64,000 bases of DNA, taken from positions 906,501-970,500 of the forward strand of contig NZ_CP009122.1 in NCBI RefSeq assembly GCF_000803645.1, read 5' to 3'. Made by a program: the position numbers and the translations under genes. This DNA comes from Sphingopyxis fribergensis (GTDB lineage Bacteria > Pseudomonadota > Alphaproteobacteria > Sphingomonadales > Sphingomonadaceae). How positions within the stretch are numbered: the stretch's first letter is position 1; each line of letters begins with the position of its first letter. The notes beneath the pieces were generated by a model, which saw only the letters and a program-made list of their open reading frames with translations, made no database searches and had not been told where the DNA came from. This document shows, piece after piece, positions 8,439 to 18,296 of the stretch.

Positions 8439-8481
8439 GTTTTGGAGGGCCGGGGCGAACTGGCCGGAGCAGGGGACGGAT

Positions 8482-9333
8482 ATGCTGATCGCACAGATCA
8501 CAGATATCCATATCGGGTTCGATCCGGACAATCCGGCCGAATATAACCGCAAGCGCCTCGACGAGGTGCTCGACGTGCTGATTGAGGGTCCGAACCGGCC
8601 CGATTTGTTGCTCGCCACCGGCGACCTGACCGACCGCGGTGACGAGGACAGTTATCGCCGCCTAGCAAACGCCTTTTCACGCTGCCCCTTTCCGGTGTGG
8701 CCGAGCGTCGGCAACCATGATCTGCGCGACAATTTTCACGCCCGCTTTCCGGGTTTCGACGACGGCAACGGCTTTGTCCAATATGCGATCGAACTGCCCG
8801 AGATGCGGCTGGTGACGATCGACACTCTGGAGGAAGGGCGTCATGGCGGCGCTTATTGCGAGCAGCGCGCGACGTGGCTCGACGCCGAACTGGCGAAGGA
8901 TCCGGCCAAGCCGACGTACATCGTGATGCACCACCCGCCGGTGGAAAGCGGGATCGAGTGGATGAACACCGATCCCGACGAACCTTGGGTCGGCATGTTC
9001 ACCGACGTCGTGCGCCGGCATTCGCAGGTTCGCGGGCTGATTTGCGGGCATCTGCACCGCAGCGTCACCGTCGCGTGGGAAGGCCGCACCGTCGCAATCT
9101 GCTCGTCGACCGCGCCGCAGGTGTCACTCGACCTTCGGCCCATCGACGAGAACAAGCCCGACGACCGCCCGATGATCGTCGCCGAAGATCCCGCCTATGC
9201 GCTCCACCGCTGGAACGGGCGCGAGCTCGTCAGCTTTTACGATCATGCCGGGGCGCACACGATGCTTGCCAAATATGACGAGCGGCTGCAGCCGCTGGTG
9301 CGCGAGTTGAAGGCCGAGCGGCCGGGTCAGTAA
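8482..9333 (+). CDS. Class III cyclic-nucleotide phosphodiesterase-like metallophosphoesterase (CpdA/GpdQ family)
   Basis: Product of 283 residues, close to CpdA (275) and GpdQ (274). The two-metal site is complete: D8-x-H10 (TDIHIG), GD at 47-48 (ATGDLTDRG), GNHD at 77-80, the MHHPP histidine and the C-terminal GHLH. Characterised relatives hydrolyse 3',5'-cAMP or glycerophosphodiesters; sequence alone does not separate these. A cAMP role is favoured because a perfect CRP-type site lies upstream and the nearby flavoprotein has two cyclic-nucleotide-binding domains. The start at 8482 follows AGGGGAC. The 3' end overlaps the convergent dehydrogenase gene by seven bases (9327-9333). Confidence 0.82.
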   Translation: MLIAQITDIHIGFDPDNPAEYNRKRLDEVLDVLIEGPNRPDLLLATGDLTDRGDEDSYRRLANAFSRCPFPVWPSVGNHDLRDNFHARFPGFDDGNGFVQYAIELPEMRLVTIDTLEEGRHGGAYCEQRATWLDAELAKDPAKPTYIVMHHPPVESGIEWMNTDPDEPWVGMFTDVVRRHSQVRGLICGHLHRSVTVAWEGRTVAICSSTAPQVSLDLRPIDENKPDDRPMIVAEDPAYALHRWNGRELVSFYDHAGAHTMLAKYDERLQPLVRELKAERPGQ

Positions 9334-10271
9334 CCCAGCGTCAGGTCCACGCGCGGATCGACGGCTTCGCCCTTTTTCCAGCGATCGAGGTTTTCGAGAA
9401 AGCGCTGCGCCGAACGGACGAACATCTGGTCCTGTGCGCGGCCCGACAGGTGCATGGTGATATGCGCGTTGTCGAGGCTCCACAACGGGTCGTCGGCGGG
9501 GAGCGGTTCGGGGGTCGTGACGTCGAGGAAGGCCGAGGCGATCTGCTGTTCATTCAACGCGGTGACGAGCGCGTCCTGATCGACGACGCTGCCGCGCGCG
9601 ATGTTGATCAGCGTCGCAGTCGGCTTCATCGCCGCGAGTTCGGTGGCGCCGATCATGCCGTCGGTTTCGGGGGTCGCGGGGACCGCGAGGATCACCCAGT
9701 CGAAATCGCTTAAGCTGGCGCGCCACTGGTCAGGGGTCAGCGTGTTCGGCCCCGGCGAGCGCCGCACCACGGTGACGTCGACCGCGAACGCCTTCAGCCT
9801 TTCCTCGATCAGCTTGCCGATCGCGCCATAGCCGAGCAGCAGCGCCTTCGACCCGAACAGCTCGATCTTGCCCGGCGAATCCATCAGCCATTCGCGGCGC
9901 TCCTGCGCGCGGACGACGTCGCGATAGCCTTTGGCGACGGTCAGCATGCCCATCACGACATATTCGGCGATGGTGATCGCGTTGATCCCGGCGCCATTGG
10001 TCACGATCGTGCCGCGCTGGTGGAGCAGGTCGAGCGGCATGCCGTCGACCCCGGCATAGATCGAGTTCAGCCATTTGAGGTTCGTCGCGGCGGTGATGAT
10101 CGCCGACATGTCGCGCTTGTCGTACATGTCGAACCAGCCAATTTCGGCGTAGGGCGCGAGTTCGAGCGCCTCTTCCTTCGACGCGAAGAAGCGCGGTTCG
10201 ATCCAGTCGGGAAGGCTGTTTTCGAGGAGCGGACGGATGAGGCCCGAAAGGACGGTGACTGTTTTTGGCAT
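9327..10271 (-). CDS. D-2-hydroxyacid dehydrogenase, NAD(P)-dependent
   Basis: Product of 314 residues in the D-isomer-specific 2-hydroxyacid dehydrogenase family (GhrA/phosphoglycerate dehydrogenase fold), expected to reduce 2-ketoacids such as glyoxylate or hydroxypyruvate in the cytoplasm. Visible elements are YAGVDGMPLD in the substrate domain, the Rossmann motif GYGAIG near residue 150, the catalytic Arg in NIARGSVVD, the Glu in TTPEPLP and the catalytic His in ITMHLSGR. The last replaces the usual HxSG/HxGG form with MHLSG. Substrate cannot be deduced. The gene converges with the phosphodiesterase gene, and a repeat separates its start from cysS. Confidence 0.88.
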   Translation of the reverse strand: MPKTVTVLSGLIRPLLENSLPDWIEPRFFASKEEALELAPYAEIGWFDMYDKRDMSAIITAATNLKWLNSIYAGVDGMPLDLLHQRGTIVTNGAGINAITIAEYVVMGMLTVAKGYRDVVRAQERREWLMDSPGKIELFGSKALLLGYGAIGKLIEERLKAFAVDVTVVRRSPGPNTLTPDQWRASLSDFDWVILAVPATPETDGMIGATELAAMKPTATLINIARGSVVDQDALVTALNEQQIASAFLDVTTPEPLPADDPLWSLDNAHITMHLSGRAQDQMFVRSAQRFLENLDRWKKGEAVDPRVDLTLGY

Positions 10272-10290
10272 TGGTTATGCTCTCCCTTTC

Positions 10291-10370
10291 CCGTTCGCAT
10301 CGAGCGAAGTCGAGATGCCGATCAGTTGCGCCCGCCGTCGGGGTGTCTCGACTACGCTCGACACGAACGG
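10291..10370. repeat. Palindromic repeat of the CGAAGTCGAGA type
   Basis: CCGTTCGCATCGAGCGAAGT...(10291-) and the matching end TCTCGACTACGCTCGACACGAACGG (up to 10370, given here only to mark the arm) form imperfect 24-nt inverted arms around a GC-rich centre. This is a different repeat class from the GTCATTCCCGCG palindromes. It fills most of the 112-bp gap between cysS and the dehydrogenase gene. Confidence 0.65.
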
Positions 10371-10383
10371 AATGCGAGGAGCT

Positions 10384-11925
10384 TTATCCCTCCAGCCGCC
10401 AGTCCCAGCCGAGCGGGTCGCCATCCATCACCTCGACGCCTGCGGCGGTAAGGGTGTCGCGGAGTTTGTCCGAGGCGGCAAAGTCCTTTGCGTCGCGCGC
10501 GTCCTTGCGGCGGCGGATGAGCATGTCGATCTCTTCAACGGTGATAGTTGCTGCCTTAGGACGAACACGTAGGCTTTTTTGCGAACGTCGAAGGATGTCG
10601 AGTCCCAAGACTTGATCGAGCGTTGCGACGATGTGCCAACGTAGACCGTTATCAATAGACGGATCCTGCAGGACAGTGTCGAGCGTCAAAAGTGCTTTCG
10701 GGGTGTTCAGGTCATCCGACATGGCGACGTCAAAGTCTTGAAGATACCCCAGTATCTCTGTTTCGTGCCATTTGTCACGGGGAATAGGCTCGAAAAGGGC
10801 TGGGTCATCAACCGGCGTGCCCGTAAGCTCGAATTGTTCTGACTTTCTCTTTTCGACGGTTTTGTACATCCGCTTCAGTCGAGTAAATGCCGCGCCAAGA
10901 CCTTCCCACGAAAACTCCAGCTCGCTGCGATAATGCGCCTGCAGGCACATCAGGCGATAGGCGAGGGGATGGTAGCCGCGATCGACGAGCAGTTGCAGCC
11001 GCAAAAATTCGCCGGTGGACTTTGACATCTTGCCGCCGCGATCGATCAGGAAATTATTGTGCATCCACATCCGGGCGCCCGAATGTTCAGCGCAATCGAG
11101 CCCGCCACAACCGCGATACGCCTGGTTCTGCGCGATCTCGTTTGGGTGATGGATCTCGCGATGGTCGATCCCGCCGGTGTGGATGTCGAACGGCATGCCG
11201 AGTTCGGCCTCGCCCATCACCGAACATTCGAGGTGCCAGCCGGGCGCGCCGCGACCCCAGGGGGAATCCCATTCCATCTGGCGCGTCTCGCCGACCGGTG
11301 TCTTGCGCCAGATGGCGAAGTCGGCGGCGTGGCGCTTGCCTTCGACTTCGTCGATTCGGCCTTCGCCATCATCGGTGACGGCGCGGGCCAGCCGCCCATA
11401 GTCGGCCACCGTCGATACGTCGAAATACAGTCCGCTATCGAGTTCGTAGCAATGCGTGTCGGCGATGCGTTTCGCGAACTCGATCATCCGGGCGACATAG
11501 TCAGTCGCGACGGTCCATTTTGCGGGATCGCGGACGTTCAGCCAATTGAGGTCGCGCTTGAATTCGGCGGTGTAAAAGGCGGCTACGTCCCATGCAGTCT
11601 TGCCTTGCTGCGCCGCCGCCTTCTCCATCTTGTCGTCGCCGACATCGGCATCCGAGGTCAGGTGCCCGACGTCGGTGATGTTGATGATGTGGCGCAGCTT
11701 ATAGTCCTTGAACTTTAGCGTGCGACCCAGTGTGTCGGCAAAGACATAGGCGCGCATATTGCCGATGTGTTGGAAATTATACACCGTCGGTCCGCACGAA
11801 TAGACGCGCGCCTCCGGCGGGTTCGCCGGATCACCGGGAACGCCGGGATGGACGGGCTCGAATGTTTCGAGGCTGCGCGTCAGGCTGTTGAACAGCATGA
11901 GCGGGGAGGCAGAGGCGTCGATCAT
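10384..11925 (-). CDS. cysS: Cysteine--tRNA ligase
   Basis: Charges tRNA-Cys with cysteine using ATP; class I synthetase in the cytoplasm. The product has 513 residues. It shows the Zn ligand Cys44 in YSCGPTVY, the HIGH-equivalent HIGN at 53-56, WHLECS and HHPNEIAQ (remaining Zn ligands), and KMSKS. The start at 11925 follows a weak GGCGGGG; Met10 (11898) would also fit homologues beginning near LFNSLTR but has no binding site. The stretch encoding roughly the last third (about 10555-10900) is visibly less GC-rich and uses more A/T-ending codons than the rest, suggesting allelic replacement by recombination. Confidence 0.96.
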   Translation of the reverse strand: MIDASASPLMLFNSLTRSLETFEPVHPGVPGDPANPPEARVYSCGPTVYNFQHIGNMRAYVFADTLGRTLKFKDYKLRHIINITDVGHLTSDADVGDDKMEKAAAQQGKTAWDVAAFYTAEFKRDLNWLNVRDPAKWTVATDYVARMIEFAKRIADTHCYELDSGLYFDVSTVADYGRLARAVTDDGEGRIDEVEGKRHAADFAIWRKTPVGETRQMEWDSPWGRGAPGWHLECSVMGEAELGMPFDIHTGGIDHREIHHPNEIAQNQAYRGCGGLDCAEHSGARMWMHNNFLIDRGGKMSKSTGEFLRLQLLVDRGYHPLAYRLMCLQAHYRSELEFSWEGLGAAFTRLKRMYKTVEKRKSEQFELTGTPVDDPALFEPIPRDKWHETEILGYLQDFDVAMSDDLNTPKALLTLDTVLQDPSIDNGLRWHIVATLDQVLGLDILRRSQKSLRVRPKAATITVEEIDMLIRRRKDARDAKDFAASDKLRDTLTAAGVEVMDGDPLGWDWRLEG

Positions 11926-11974
11926 AACCCCGCCAATGCCTTGCCCCGATGCGATACGTCAACCAAAAGGCGGT

Positions 11975-14900
11975 TTACTGCGCCGGCGGCGTCCACAGAT
12001 CGTCGTTGCCTGCCCCGGTCACCGGATCGTCGAGCAGCGGCTCGCCGGTCAGCGGATCGAGATCGCGCATCGTGATCAGCGCCTGCGGCAGGTTGTTGCC
12101 GTCGCCATTACCGTCATCGTCGCCTTCGACCTCTTCCTGGATCACATCCTGGACAGGGAAGTTGTTTTCAAAGTCGATGGTCACGGTGGTGCAGGCGGTC
12201 GGGCTGGCGATGAAGCAGCCGTTGAACGTCGACCGCGGATCGAAACTGCCAGTGACCGGTGCCGCGCCGCCGATGGTCAGGGCCGGGATGACGTCGATCC
12301 CGGTGAGCTGGCCGTTCGCGCCCAACTGGACGCCGTTGATGACGATGCGCGATGGCCCGGCGGTGACCACATCGAGCCCGCCGGCGCCGAACGTCAGACC
12401 ACGGCGCTGGTCGAAATCGGTGCCCGCGCCGCTGTTCTGGACATAAAAGCCGCCCGCGACTTCGGCGCGGATCCCGCGCGCGAAAAGCGCACCTTCGTCG
12501 AGCACGACGCCGTCATTATCGCCGAGGCGGGCGTTGATAGCGTTGGTCGTCGTCGCTGCGCCGACGGCGGTGATCGCCGCCTCGGTCGCGACGATGATGT
12601 CGTCGGAGACCATGTTGAGTCGGCCCGCCGCGTTGGCACCGTTGACCAGCCGCACCGTGCCGCGGCCGAGGATGACCTCGATCGCTTCGCCGGCGAGGAG
12701 GTTGAGCGCGTTGGCATCGGTGAGGTCGGTGAGTTGGACATTGCCAATCACGCGCATCTTGCCCGGGGTGCGGATCGTCAGCGCGCCATTGGCGCCGAGG
12801 TTCGATCCCGCGGCGCCGCCGGTCATCGCGAAGCTATCGACAATGACGTCGGGCGGCGCGGTCGATCCGACCGAACCGCCGCTTGCAGCCTGCACTTCGG
12901 GCGCGAAGATTTCGATCTGGGTGCCATAGAGGCGTGTCAGTTCGCTGGCGTCGATATGATAGCCATTGGGCCCGTTGGGGCCGGCGGTGCCGCCAACGAA
13001 GGTCTGGTTGTCGGGGTTGTTGTTGGCGACCGACAATTGCTGGGTCACACCCGCGGTCCCGACGCGGCCGGTGGCCGCGATGTCGATCCCGCCCGAGGCG
13101 AGCGAGATCGCCTGGCCGGTGACGACGCCGTTGATCCCCAGCGACGCAAGCGCCGAGGCATTCAGATCGCCCGCGACGGTGACCGTGTCGAGATTCAGGA
13201 AGCCGCCGGTATTTGCAATGATCGCGTTGGCGGCAGTGAGGTTGCCGATGGTCATCGCTTCGCCCTGCGTGGCGAGGTCGGCAGTCCCGGCGACATTGCC
13301 TTCGGCGACGGAGAAGTCGCCGCCCCCGCGGACATAGGCATCCCCGACATCGGTGGTCAGCGTGGCAAACTGCATATTGCCGCCGCCTTCGATGCGGATT
13401 GCATTGGCGCTGGCATTGATCGGACCCGAGGCGAGGAGGCTGCCGAGTTGGATAGCGCCGTCGCTGCTGTCGAGGTTGGTGGTGCCGAGGACATTGGCGG
13501 CGTCCACCGCGATGCCCGCCGCGGCGGTGAGCGTGACGTCCTGCCCCTCGATCGAGGTGATGTCGATCGCATTCGCCGCGGTCAGCGTCGCGTCGCCGAG
13601 CGCGCGGACGCCGCCGCCGGTGATGTCCGCCGCGGAATTGACGACGACGTCGCCGTCGGCGCTCAGCGGTGGGACGGCGGTGCCGCCGGTGTCGGTCAGG
13701 GCCGCGAGCGTCACATCCTGTGCAGTGATCGTCGCGTTGCGTCCCGCGGCAACCGCGCCTGTCAGGTTGGCGAGGCCAGCGGCATTGACGACGACGTCGC
13801 TGAAAGAATCGAGCCCCGCAAGTGTCGTCGCGCCGCCCTGTGTACGGATGCTGCTGTCGCCGTCGGTCGTACCGAAGCCCAGCGTGGTCGCGCCGTTAAG
13901 CACAATGCTGTTCGCGGCATTGAGCAGGATGTCGTCGCCCGCCGACAGCGCTGCGGCGTCGATCGCGCCGACGGTAGACGCCATCACGATGTCGGCGCCG
14001 TCGATGCCCTGCGATCCTTCGCCCGTGCCGATGGTGAAGGTCGGGCTGCCCGAGGCAGACGAAAAATCGAGGATATGCGTGTCAGCCCCGGCGCCGGTCG
14101 TGCGGACATTAAGCGCATCGATGTTGCCCGTGGCACGTACGGTCACGTCGTCGCCGCCCGTGACGTCGGTCAGGCTTGCCGTCGTTCCCGCTATGACCAG
14201 GACGTCCTCGCCGGCCGTCCCGCCATCGATCGACGCGGCGCCGCCGGCACTGACGCCGAACATGCGCGCGGCCGAACTGTCGGTCAGCGCGGCATCGCCC
14301 GCGGCGATGACGAACAAATTGCCCTGCGCCGCGTTGCCGTTGCCGTCCACATAGCCGCCATTGGCCTGTGCCGATGCATTGATATTGGCGTTTGAGTTCA
14401 GGAAGATATCGCCGCCCGCGACATAGGTTCCGGATAGGTCGGCGGCCGAGAAGATCGAGATGGTACCGTCGACGTCGGCGTTATTCATCGAAACCGCCCC
14501 GCCGGTGCCAAAGGCGAAGAAGGAGGCGTCGCCGGTGACATTGCCGGTAAGCGCGATGCTGTTGGCGAACAGGTTGATGTCGCCGCCCGCGGCGATCGAT
14601 CCGCCGCTGATGCCCTCGGCGCCGGCGGTCGTCCCGTCCGCCGAAAGCCCGACGGTCAGTCCGGCGGTAATCGCGTTGAAGGCGATCGACTGGCCCTGAA
14701 TTTGCACAAAGCCGCCCGCGGTCGAATTGCCGAGATCGACCGCGCCTGGAGAGGTGATCGAAATATCGCCGCCGGTGATGATCGAATTGAGCCCGGTGCG
14801 GAAGCTGCCCGCGGTCGCGGTAAAATCATTCACCGCCTCGGCATGTTCGACGCTGGTGGCGCCAAGGCTATTGAGAAGGATGTCGTTGCCATCGAGGCGG

Positions 14901-17900
14901 TCGACGCCGATCGTTCCGGTGGCCCCCGAAACGGTCAGCGAAAGCACGTCGCCGGCACCGAGCAGACTGCCCGGCGCGGCGCTGATGCTGGTCAGCGCGG
15001 TCGCGATCAGGCTGTCGCTGGCGCGGATAGTCGGCGCTATGCCCTCGCGGAACTCATGCCGAATGTCGATCTGGTCGCCGGCGGCGATCGTCAGGATGCC
15101 ATCGACGTCGAAGATGCCGTTCGCCTCCGCATAGATGCCGACCGAGCCGTCGGTGATCAGCGTGACGTCGCCCTGGCTCGAAATCGTGCCGCCAGTTGGC
15201 GCGATGAATATGCCTGCGAGCGCCTCTTCGGTGTCATTGTTCGTCGGCGCGGCAACGCCCAGCGCTTGAGCGTCGAGTCCCGCGAAGCTGATATTGCCGC
15301 CTGCGCGCAATTCGATGCGGCCGGCAATATCGCCGTTCGCGGTTATGCTGGTCGGGCCAAGGTCGATCTGGCCTGACCCGGACGCGCCGGGCGCCGTTTC
15401 GATCACGATGCGGCCGCCCACGGTGCCGCTGGGGGCTCCGTTTGCGCCGTTCGCGCCGCCGCCCTGACCGAGTCCGCCGATGCCGACCTCGCCCGAGATT
15501 CCGTTCGCAGTGATGTCGATGGCTTCGGCATTTGAACTGATCGTGCCGCCCGTGGCGATCAGGCGTACGGTTCCGCCGGTTCCGCCACCGCCATTCCCGC
15601 CATTGCCCGCCTGATTGTCGGTGACATCGACGGCGTTGCTTCCCGCGCCGCCGATCCCGCCGCGTCCGACACTGCCGAGGACGACGCTGTCGCCGGCGAC
15701 GAGGCCGAGTGTCACGACGGCACCCTCGTTGGCGGCAACTTCGATAGCGCCCCCCTGGCCGTTGCCGCCGTTGCCGCCGTCCGGCGCGATAGTGGGGAAG
15801 GAGCCGAAGCTCAGACCGCCGGCGCCGCCATTGCCACCGACCCCACCGTTGATGAAATTGGTTTCGAGAACCGTCAGGCTCGCGCCCGCGCCATCGGCGA
15901 GCATGCGCGACGTTCCGCCTGCGCCGTTGCCGCCATTGCCGCCCGCGCCGTCGTAGCCGCCCGCGCCATTGCCGCCGGTGCCCGTCGAATCGAGCGTGAC
16001 GGCGAGTTCACCGGCTTCGAAACCGGTGACGATCGCCTGCGCGGTGCCGCCGAAGCCGTCGCCGCCCAGGCCGCCGACATTGTGGTCGCCGCCTGCGCCG
16101 CCGGTTCCGCGCGCGATGCTGTTTGCGATGCTGACACTGTCGATCGGTGCCTGAAGCGCGATCGTCGCGATGCCGCCGCGCCCGACGCCGCCGGTTCCGC
16201 CGACGCCCACGCCAGTTGCGCCGCCGCTGCTGCTCGAGAAAAAGCTGCGGCCGCCTTCGCCGCCGATGCCCGATGCGTTGGCGATCATGCTGCTGGCGGT
16301 CGTCGTGCCGCCGCGGAGGTTCACCGTCGCGTCGCCACCGACCCCGTCACCGCCCGCGCCCGGTGTGCCAGGCATACCGCCGAAGCTCGAGAAATTTTGG
16401 AATTCGCCGCCGACACCGCCGGTGCCGATCGCGCTCGCCTGGATCAGGGGCGCGCCGACGATCGCGGTCCCTTCGATATTGATCGTCGCGCTGCCGCCGC
16501 GGCCAATACCGCCAATACCGCCCGGAATGATGTTCAGCGGGTCGTCGTCCGTGCCGAGCGATCCCACGCCGCCCAAGCCGTCGGCGGTTGCCATGATGTC
16601 GGCGGCGTTGATCGAGCCGCCGAGCAGGTTGATCGTTGCTGTGCCGCCAGCGCCCAGGCCAGACTGGCCCTGAACGACACCGCCGAAGCCATCGGCGCTG
16701 ACTCGCAGAGAATCGACGTCCACTGCGCCACCGGTCTGGATGAAGGTCGCGGTGCCGCCGACGCTGAGACTGTTGTCACTGGTCGCGCCGCTCGGTTCCT
16801 CGTCAGAGATGCCGTTCGCTTCGACGGTGACGCCCGCCGTGGTCACGCTGCCGCCAGAGATCGTCAGGCTGGCGGTACCGCCCTGGCTGTTGCCGGTCAC
16901 CGCGTCGGGGACTCCCGATGCCCGGATCGTCAGGCCGCCGGACGCCGAGAGCGCGCCGCCCGAAACATTGATCGCGGCGCTCCCCGGCGCGCCGCCCCGT
17001 CCGCCCGACTCGACGGTGAATGCGCCCGTCGCGCCACCCTGCTGGCCCGCGCCGATGTTGATCGTCGCGCTGGCGTCGCCGATGAAGGTCCCGCTGCCCT
17101 CGACGGAAAAGCGGCCCGCCGACGACAAGGGCGGGGGGGCACCCGGTACCGTCTGCGTCGGGGTGGCGACAAAGGCGCCGCTGGCGCGTGCGACCGTGTT
17201 GCTGCGGAACAGCGTGTCGCCGGCGGTGATGTTTGCGGCGGTCGCATTGACGGGCGCGGTCGCCAGTTCGCCGCCGACGATATTATAGCCCGCCGACAGG
17301 CGCACCGCGCCGTCGGGATCGATCTGCGCCGACAGCGCATCGTCATATCCGATGGCTCCCGACACCAGCATCGTGACGGCGTCATTCTTGGGAATGGCGA
17401 CCATATAGATGAGGCTCTGATTGCCATTGCCATCCAGATGCGCGGGGCCCGTCGTCGTGCCGGTGTGCGTAATTGCGTTGCCGCCCTCTGCCCCCGTAGT
17501 GACGTTGATGTCGAAGAGGCCGCCGTTGATCCGGATATCCGCCTGTTCCGCCGCGACATAGGCGGCCGATCCGTCGACGCGCACGGCGCCCGCCTGCACG
17601 ACGCGCGGGGCGACCAGTGCGACATAGGCACTGCCGGGGCTGACCGCATTGTTCGCGTTGATGGCGCCGTTCACGGTGATGGCCGAGGTGCTGCCCGAGG
17701 CGCCGTTGAAACGGATCGTGCCGCCCGGACCGAACAGGCCGCCGGCGGTGATGATGTCGTTCGTGGTCAGCACGAGGCTGCCGACATTGATCACGCCCGT
17801 CGCTCCGATCAGGATGCCGCCCGCGTTGTAGAACCAGATATTGCCGCCGCGCTGCCCCGATGTCGCGGTATCGATGCTGTTGACCGTTCCGTTAAGCGCG

Positions 17901-18268
17901 ATCTGGCGGCTCAGCGCGCCGCCGCCGCCATCGACGAAGCGATTGAGTACGGTGTAGTCGCCGCTGCCGTTAAAGGTCAGCGAGTTGCCCGCGGGCAAGA
18001 AATCGATTGCGCCGCCGGCCGGTGCCGTGTCGGTCGGGGTCCAGTTGATGATCGTCTGGTTGCCCGTCGTATCGACGGTCGTGGCGCCGGGCCCCGGCGG
18101 TGAAATCGTCGGGATGCTGAGCCCGGGACCGGTAACCGCCTGACCCGTTCCGGCGACCTGCGCCCGCGCCGGCCCGCCGTAGGCGAGGGCGGCGAGCCCG
18201 GCCATGATCGCACAGCTTTCGAGCAGATGGCGCCTGTCGTTGCGGAGCGGTGTGGCGGTGGCACGCAT
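11975..18268 (-). CDS. TpsA-type filamentous haemagglutinin-like exoprotein
   Basis: A very large secreted protein of 2097 residues. The start at 18268 follows GAGG; an ATG nine codons upstream lacks a binding site and overlaps the end of tpsB. A signal peptide ends at GGPARAQ. Residues ~50-300 look like the TPS secretion domain (TTGNQTIINWTP, GDYTVLNRF, NAGGILIGATGVINVGSLV). The rest is a Gly/Ala/Asn/Thr-rich repetitive beta-helix without cysteine clusters. A central part (roughly 600-980) is dense in GG pairs, giving PE_PGRS-like composition. The tail ends DPVTGAGNDDLWTPPAQ; no autotransporter barrel is present, so export depends on the upstream TpsB. Likely a surface adhesin or contact protein; no toxin domain was recognised. 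Last gene of the CHAT-CHASE2-TPS locus. Confidence 0.85.
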   Translation of the reverse strand: MRATATPLRNDRRHLLESCAIMAGLAALAYGGPARAQVAGTGQAVTGPGLSIPTISPPGPGATTVDTTGNQTIINWTPTDTAPAGGAIDFLPAGNSLTFNGSGDYTVLNRFVDGGGGALSRQIALNGTVNSIDTATSGQRGGNIWFYNAGGILIGATGVINVGSLVLTTNDIITAGGLFGPGGTIRFNGASGSTSAITVNGAINANNAVSPGSAYVALVAPRVVQAGAVRVDGSAAYVAAEQADIRINGGLFDINVTTGAEGGNAITHTGTTTGPAHLDGNGNQSLIYMVAIPKNDAVTMLVSGAIGYDDALSAQIDPDGAVRLSAGYNIVGGELATAPVNATAANITAGDTLFRSNTVARASGAFVATPTQTVPGAPPPLSSAGRFSVEGSGTFIGDASATINIGAGQQGGATGAFTVESGGRGGAPGSAAINVSGGALSASGGLTIRASGVPDAVTGNSQGGTASLTISGGSVTTAGVTVEANGISDEEPSGATSDNSLSVGGTATFIQTGGAVDVDSLRVSADGFGGVVQGQSGLGAGGTATINLLGGSINAADIMATADGLGGVGSLGTDDDPLNIIPGGIGGIGRGGSATINIEGTAIVGAPLIQASAIGTGGVGGEFQNFSSFGGMPGTPGAGGDGVGGDATVNLRGGTTTASSMIANASGIGGEGGRSFFSSSSGGATGVGVGGTGGVGRGGIATIALQAPIDSVSIANSIARGTGGAGGDHNVGGLGGDGFGGTAQAIVTGFEAGELAVTLDSTGTGGNGAGGYDGAGGNGGNGAGGTSRMLADGAGASLTVLETNFINGGVGGNGGAGGLSFGSFPTIAPDGGNGGNGQGGAIEVAANEGAVVTLGLVAGDSVVLGSVGRGGIGGAGSNAVDVTDNQAGNGGNGGGGTGGTVRLIATGGTISSNAEAIDITANGISGEVGIGGLGQGGGANGANGAPSGTVGGRIVIETAPGASGSGQIDLGPTSITANGDIAGRIELRAGGNISFAGLDAQALGVAAPTNNDTEEALAGIFIAPTGGTISSQGDVTLITDGSVGIYAEANGIFDVDGILTIAAGDQIDIRHEFREGIAPTIRASDSLIATALTSISAAPGSLLGAGDVLSLTVSGATGTIGVDRLDGNDILLNSLGATSVEHAEAVNDFTATAGSFRTGLNSIITGGDISITSPGAVDLGNSTAGGFVQIQGQSIAFNAITAGLTVGLSADGTTAGAEGISGGSIAAGGDINLFANSIALTGNVTGDASFFAFGTGGAVSMNNADVDGTISIFSAADLSGTYVAGGDIFLNSNANINASAQANGGYVDGNGNAAQGNLFVIAAGDAALTDSSAARMFGVSAGGAASIDGGTAGEDVLVIAGTTASLTDVTGGDDVTVRATGNIDALNVRTTGAGADTHILDFSSASGSPTFTIGTGEGSQGIDGADIVMASTVGAIDAAALSAGDDILLNAANSIVLNGATTLGFGTTDGDSSIRTQGGATTLAGLDSFSDVVVNAAGLANLTGAVAAGRNATITAQDVTLAALTDTGGTAVPPLSADGDVVVNSAADITGGGVRALGDATLTAANAIDITSIEGQDVTLTAAAGIAVDAANVLGTTNLDSSDGAIQLGSLLASGPINASANAIRIEGGGNMQFATLTTDVGDAYVRGGGDFSVAEGNVAGTADLATQGEAMTIGNLTAANAIIANTGGFLNLDTVTVAGDLNASALASLGINGVVTGQAISLASGGIDIAATGRVGTAGVTQQLSVANNNPDNQTFVGGTAGPNGPNGYHIDASELTRLYGTQIEIFAPEVQAASGGSVGSTAPPDVIVDSFAMTGGAAGSNLGANGALTIRTPGKMRVIGNVQLTDLTDANALNLLAGEAIEVILGRGTVRLVNGANAAGRLNMVSDDIIVATEAAITAVGAATTTNAINARLGDNDGVVLDEGALFARGIRAEVAGGFYVQNSGAGTDFDQRRGLTFGAGGLDVVTAGPSRIVINGVQLGANGQLTGIDVIPALTIGGAAPVTGSFDPRSTFNGCFIASPTACTTVTIDFENNFPVQDVIQEEVEGDDDGNGDGNNLPQALITMRDLDPLTGEPLLDDPVTGAGNDDLWTPPAQ

Positions 18269-18296
18269 GGCGGTTGTCCTCGATGCAAATGTCATG

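Noticed and set aside
11888..14395. An 835-codon open frame antisense to the TpsA gene, and other long antisense frames (38829-40313, 43621-45978, 16082-18103)
   Set aside because: They mirror real genes with extreme third-position GC bias, which removes stop codons from antisense frames. Their products are Arg/Asp/Gly/His-rich with no recognisable domain.
11975..18268. TpsA as a contact-dependent inhibition (CdiA) toxin
   Set aside because: No C-terminal toxin domain, no VENN-type motif and no small immunity gene downstream; cysS follows directly.
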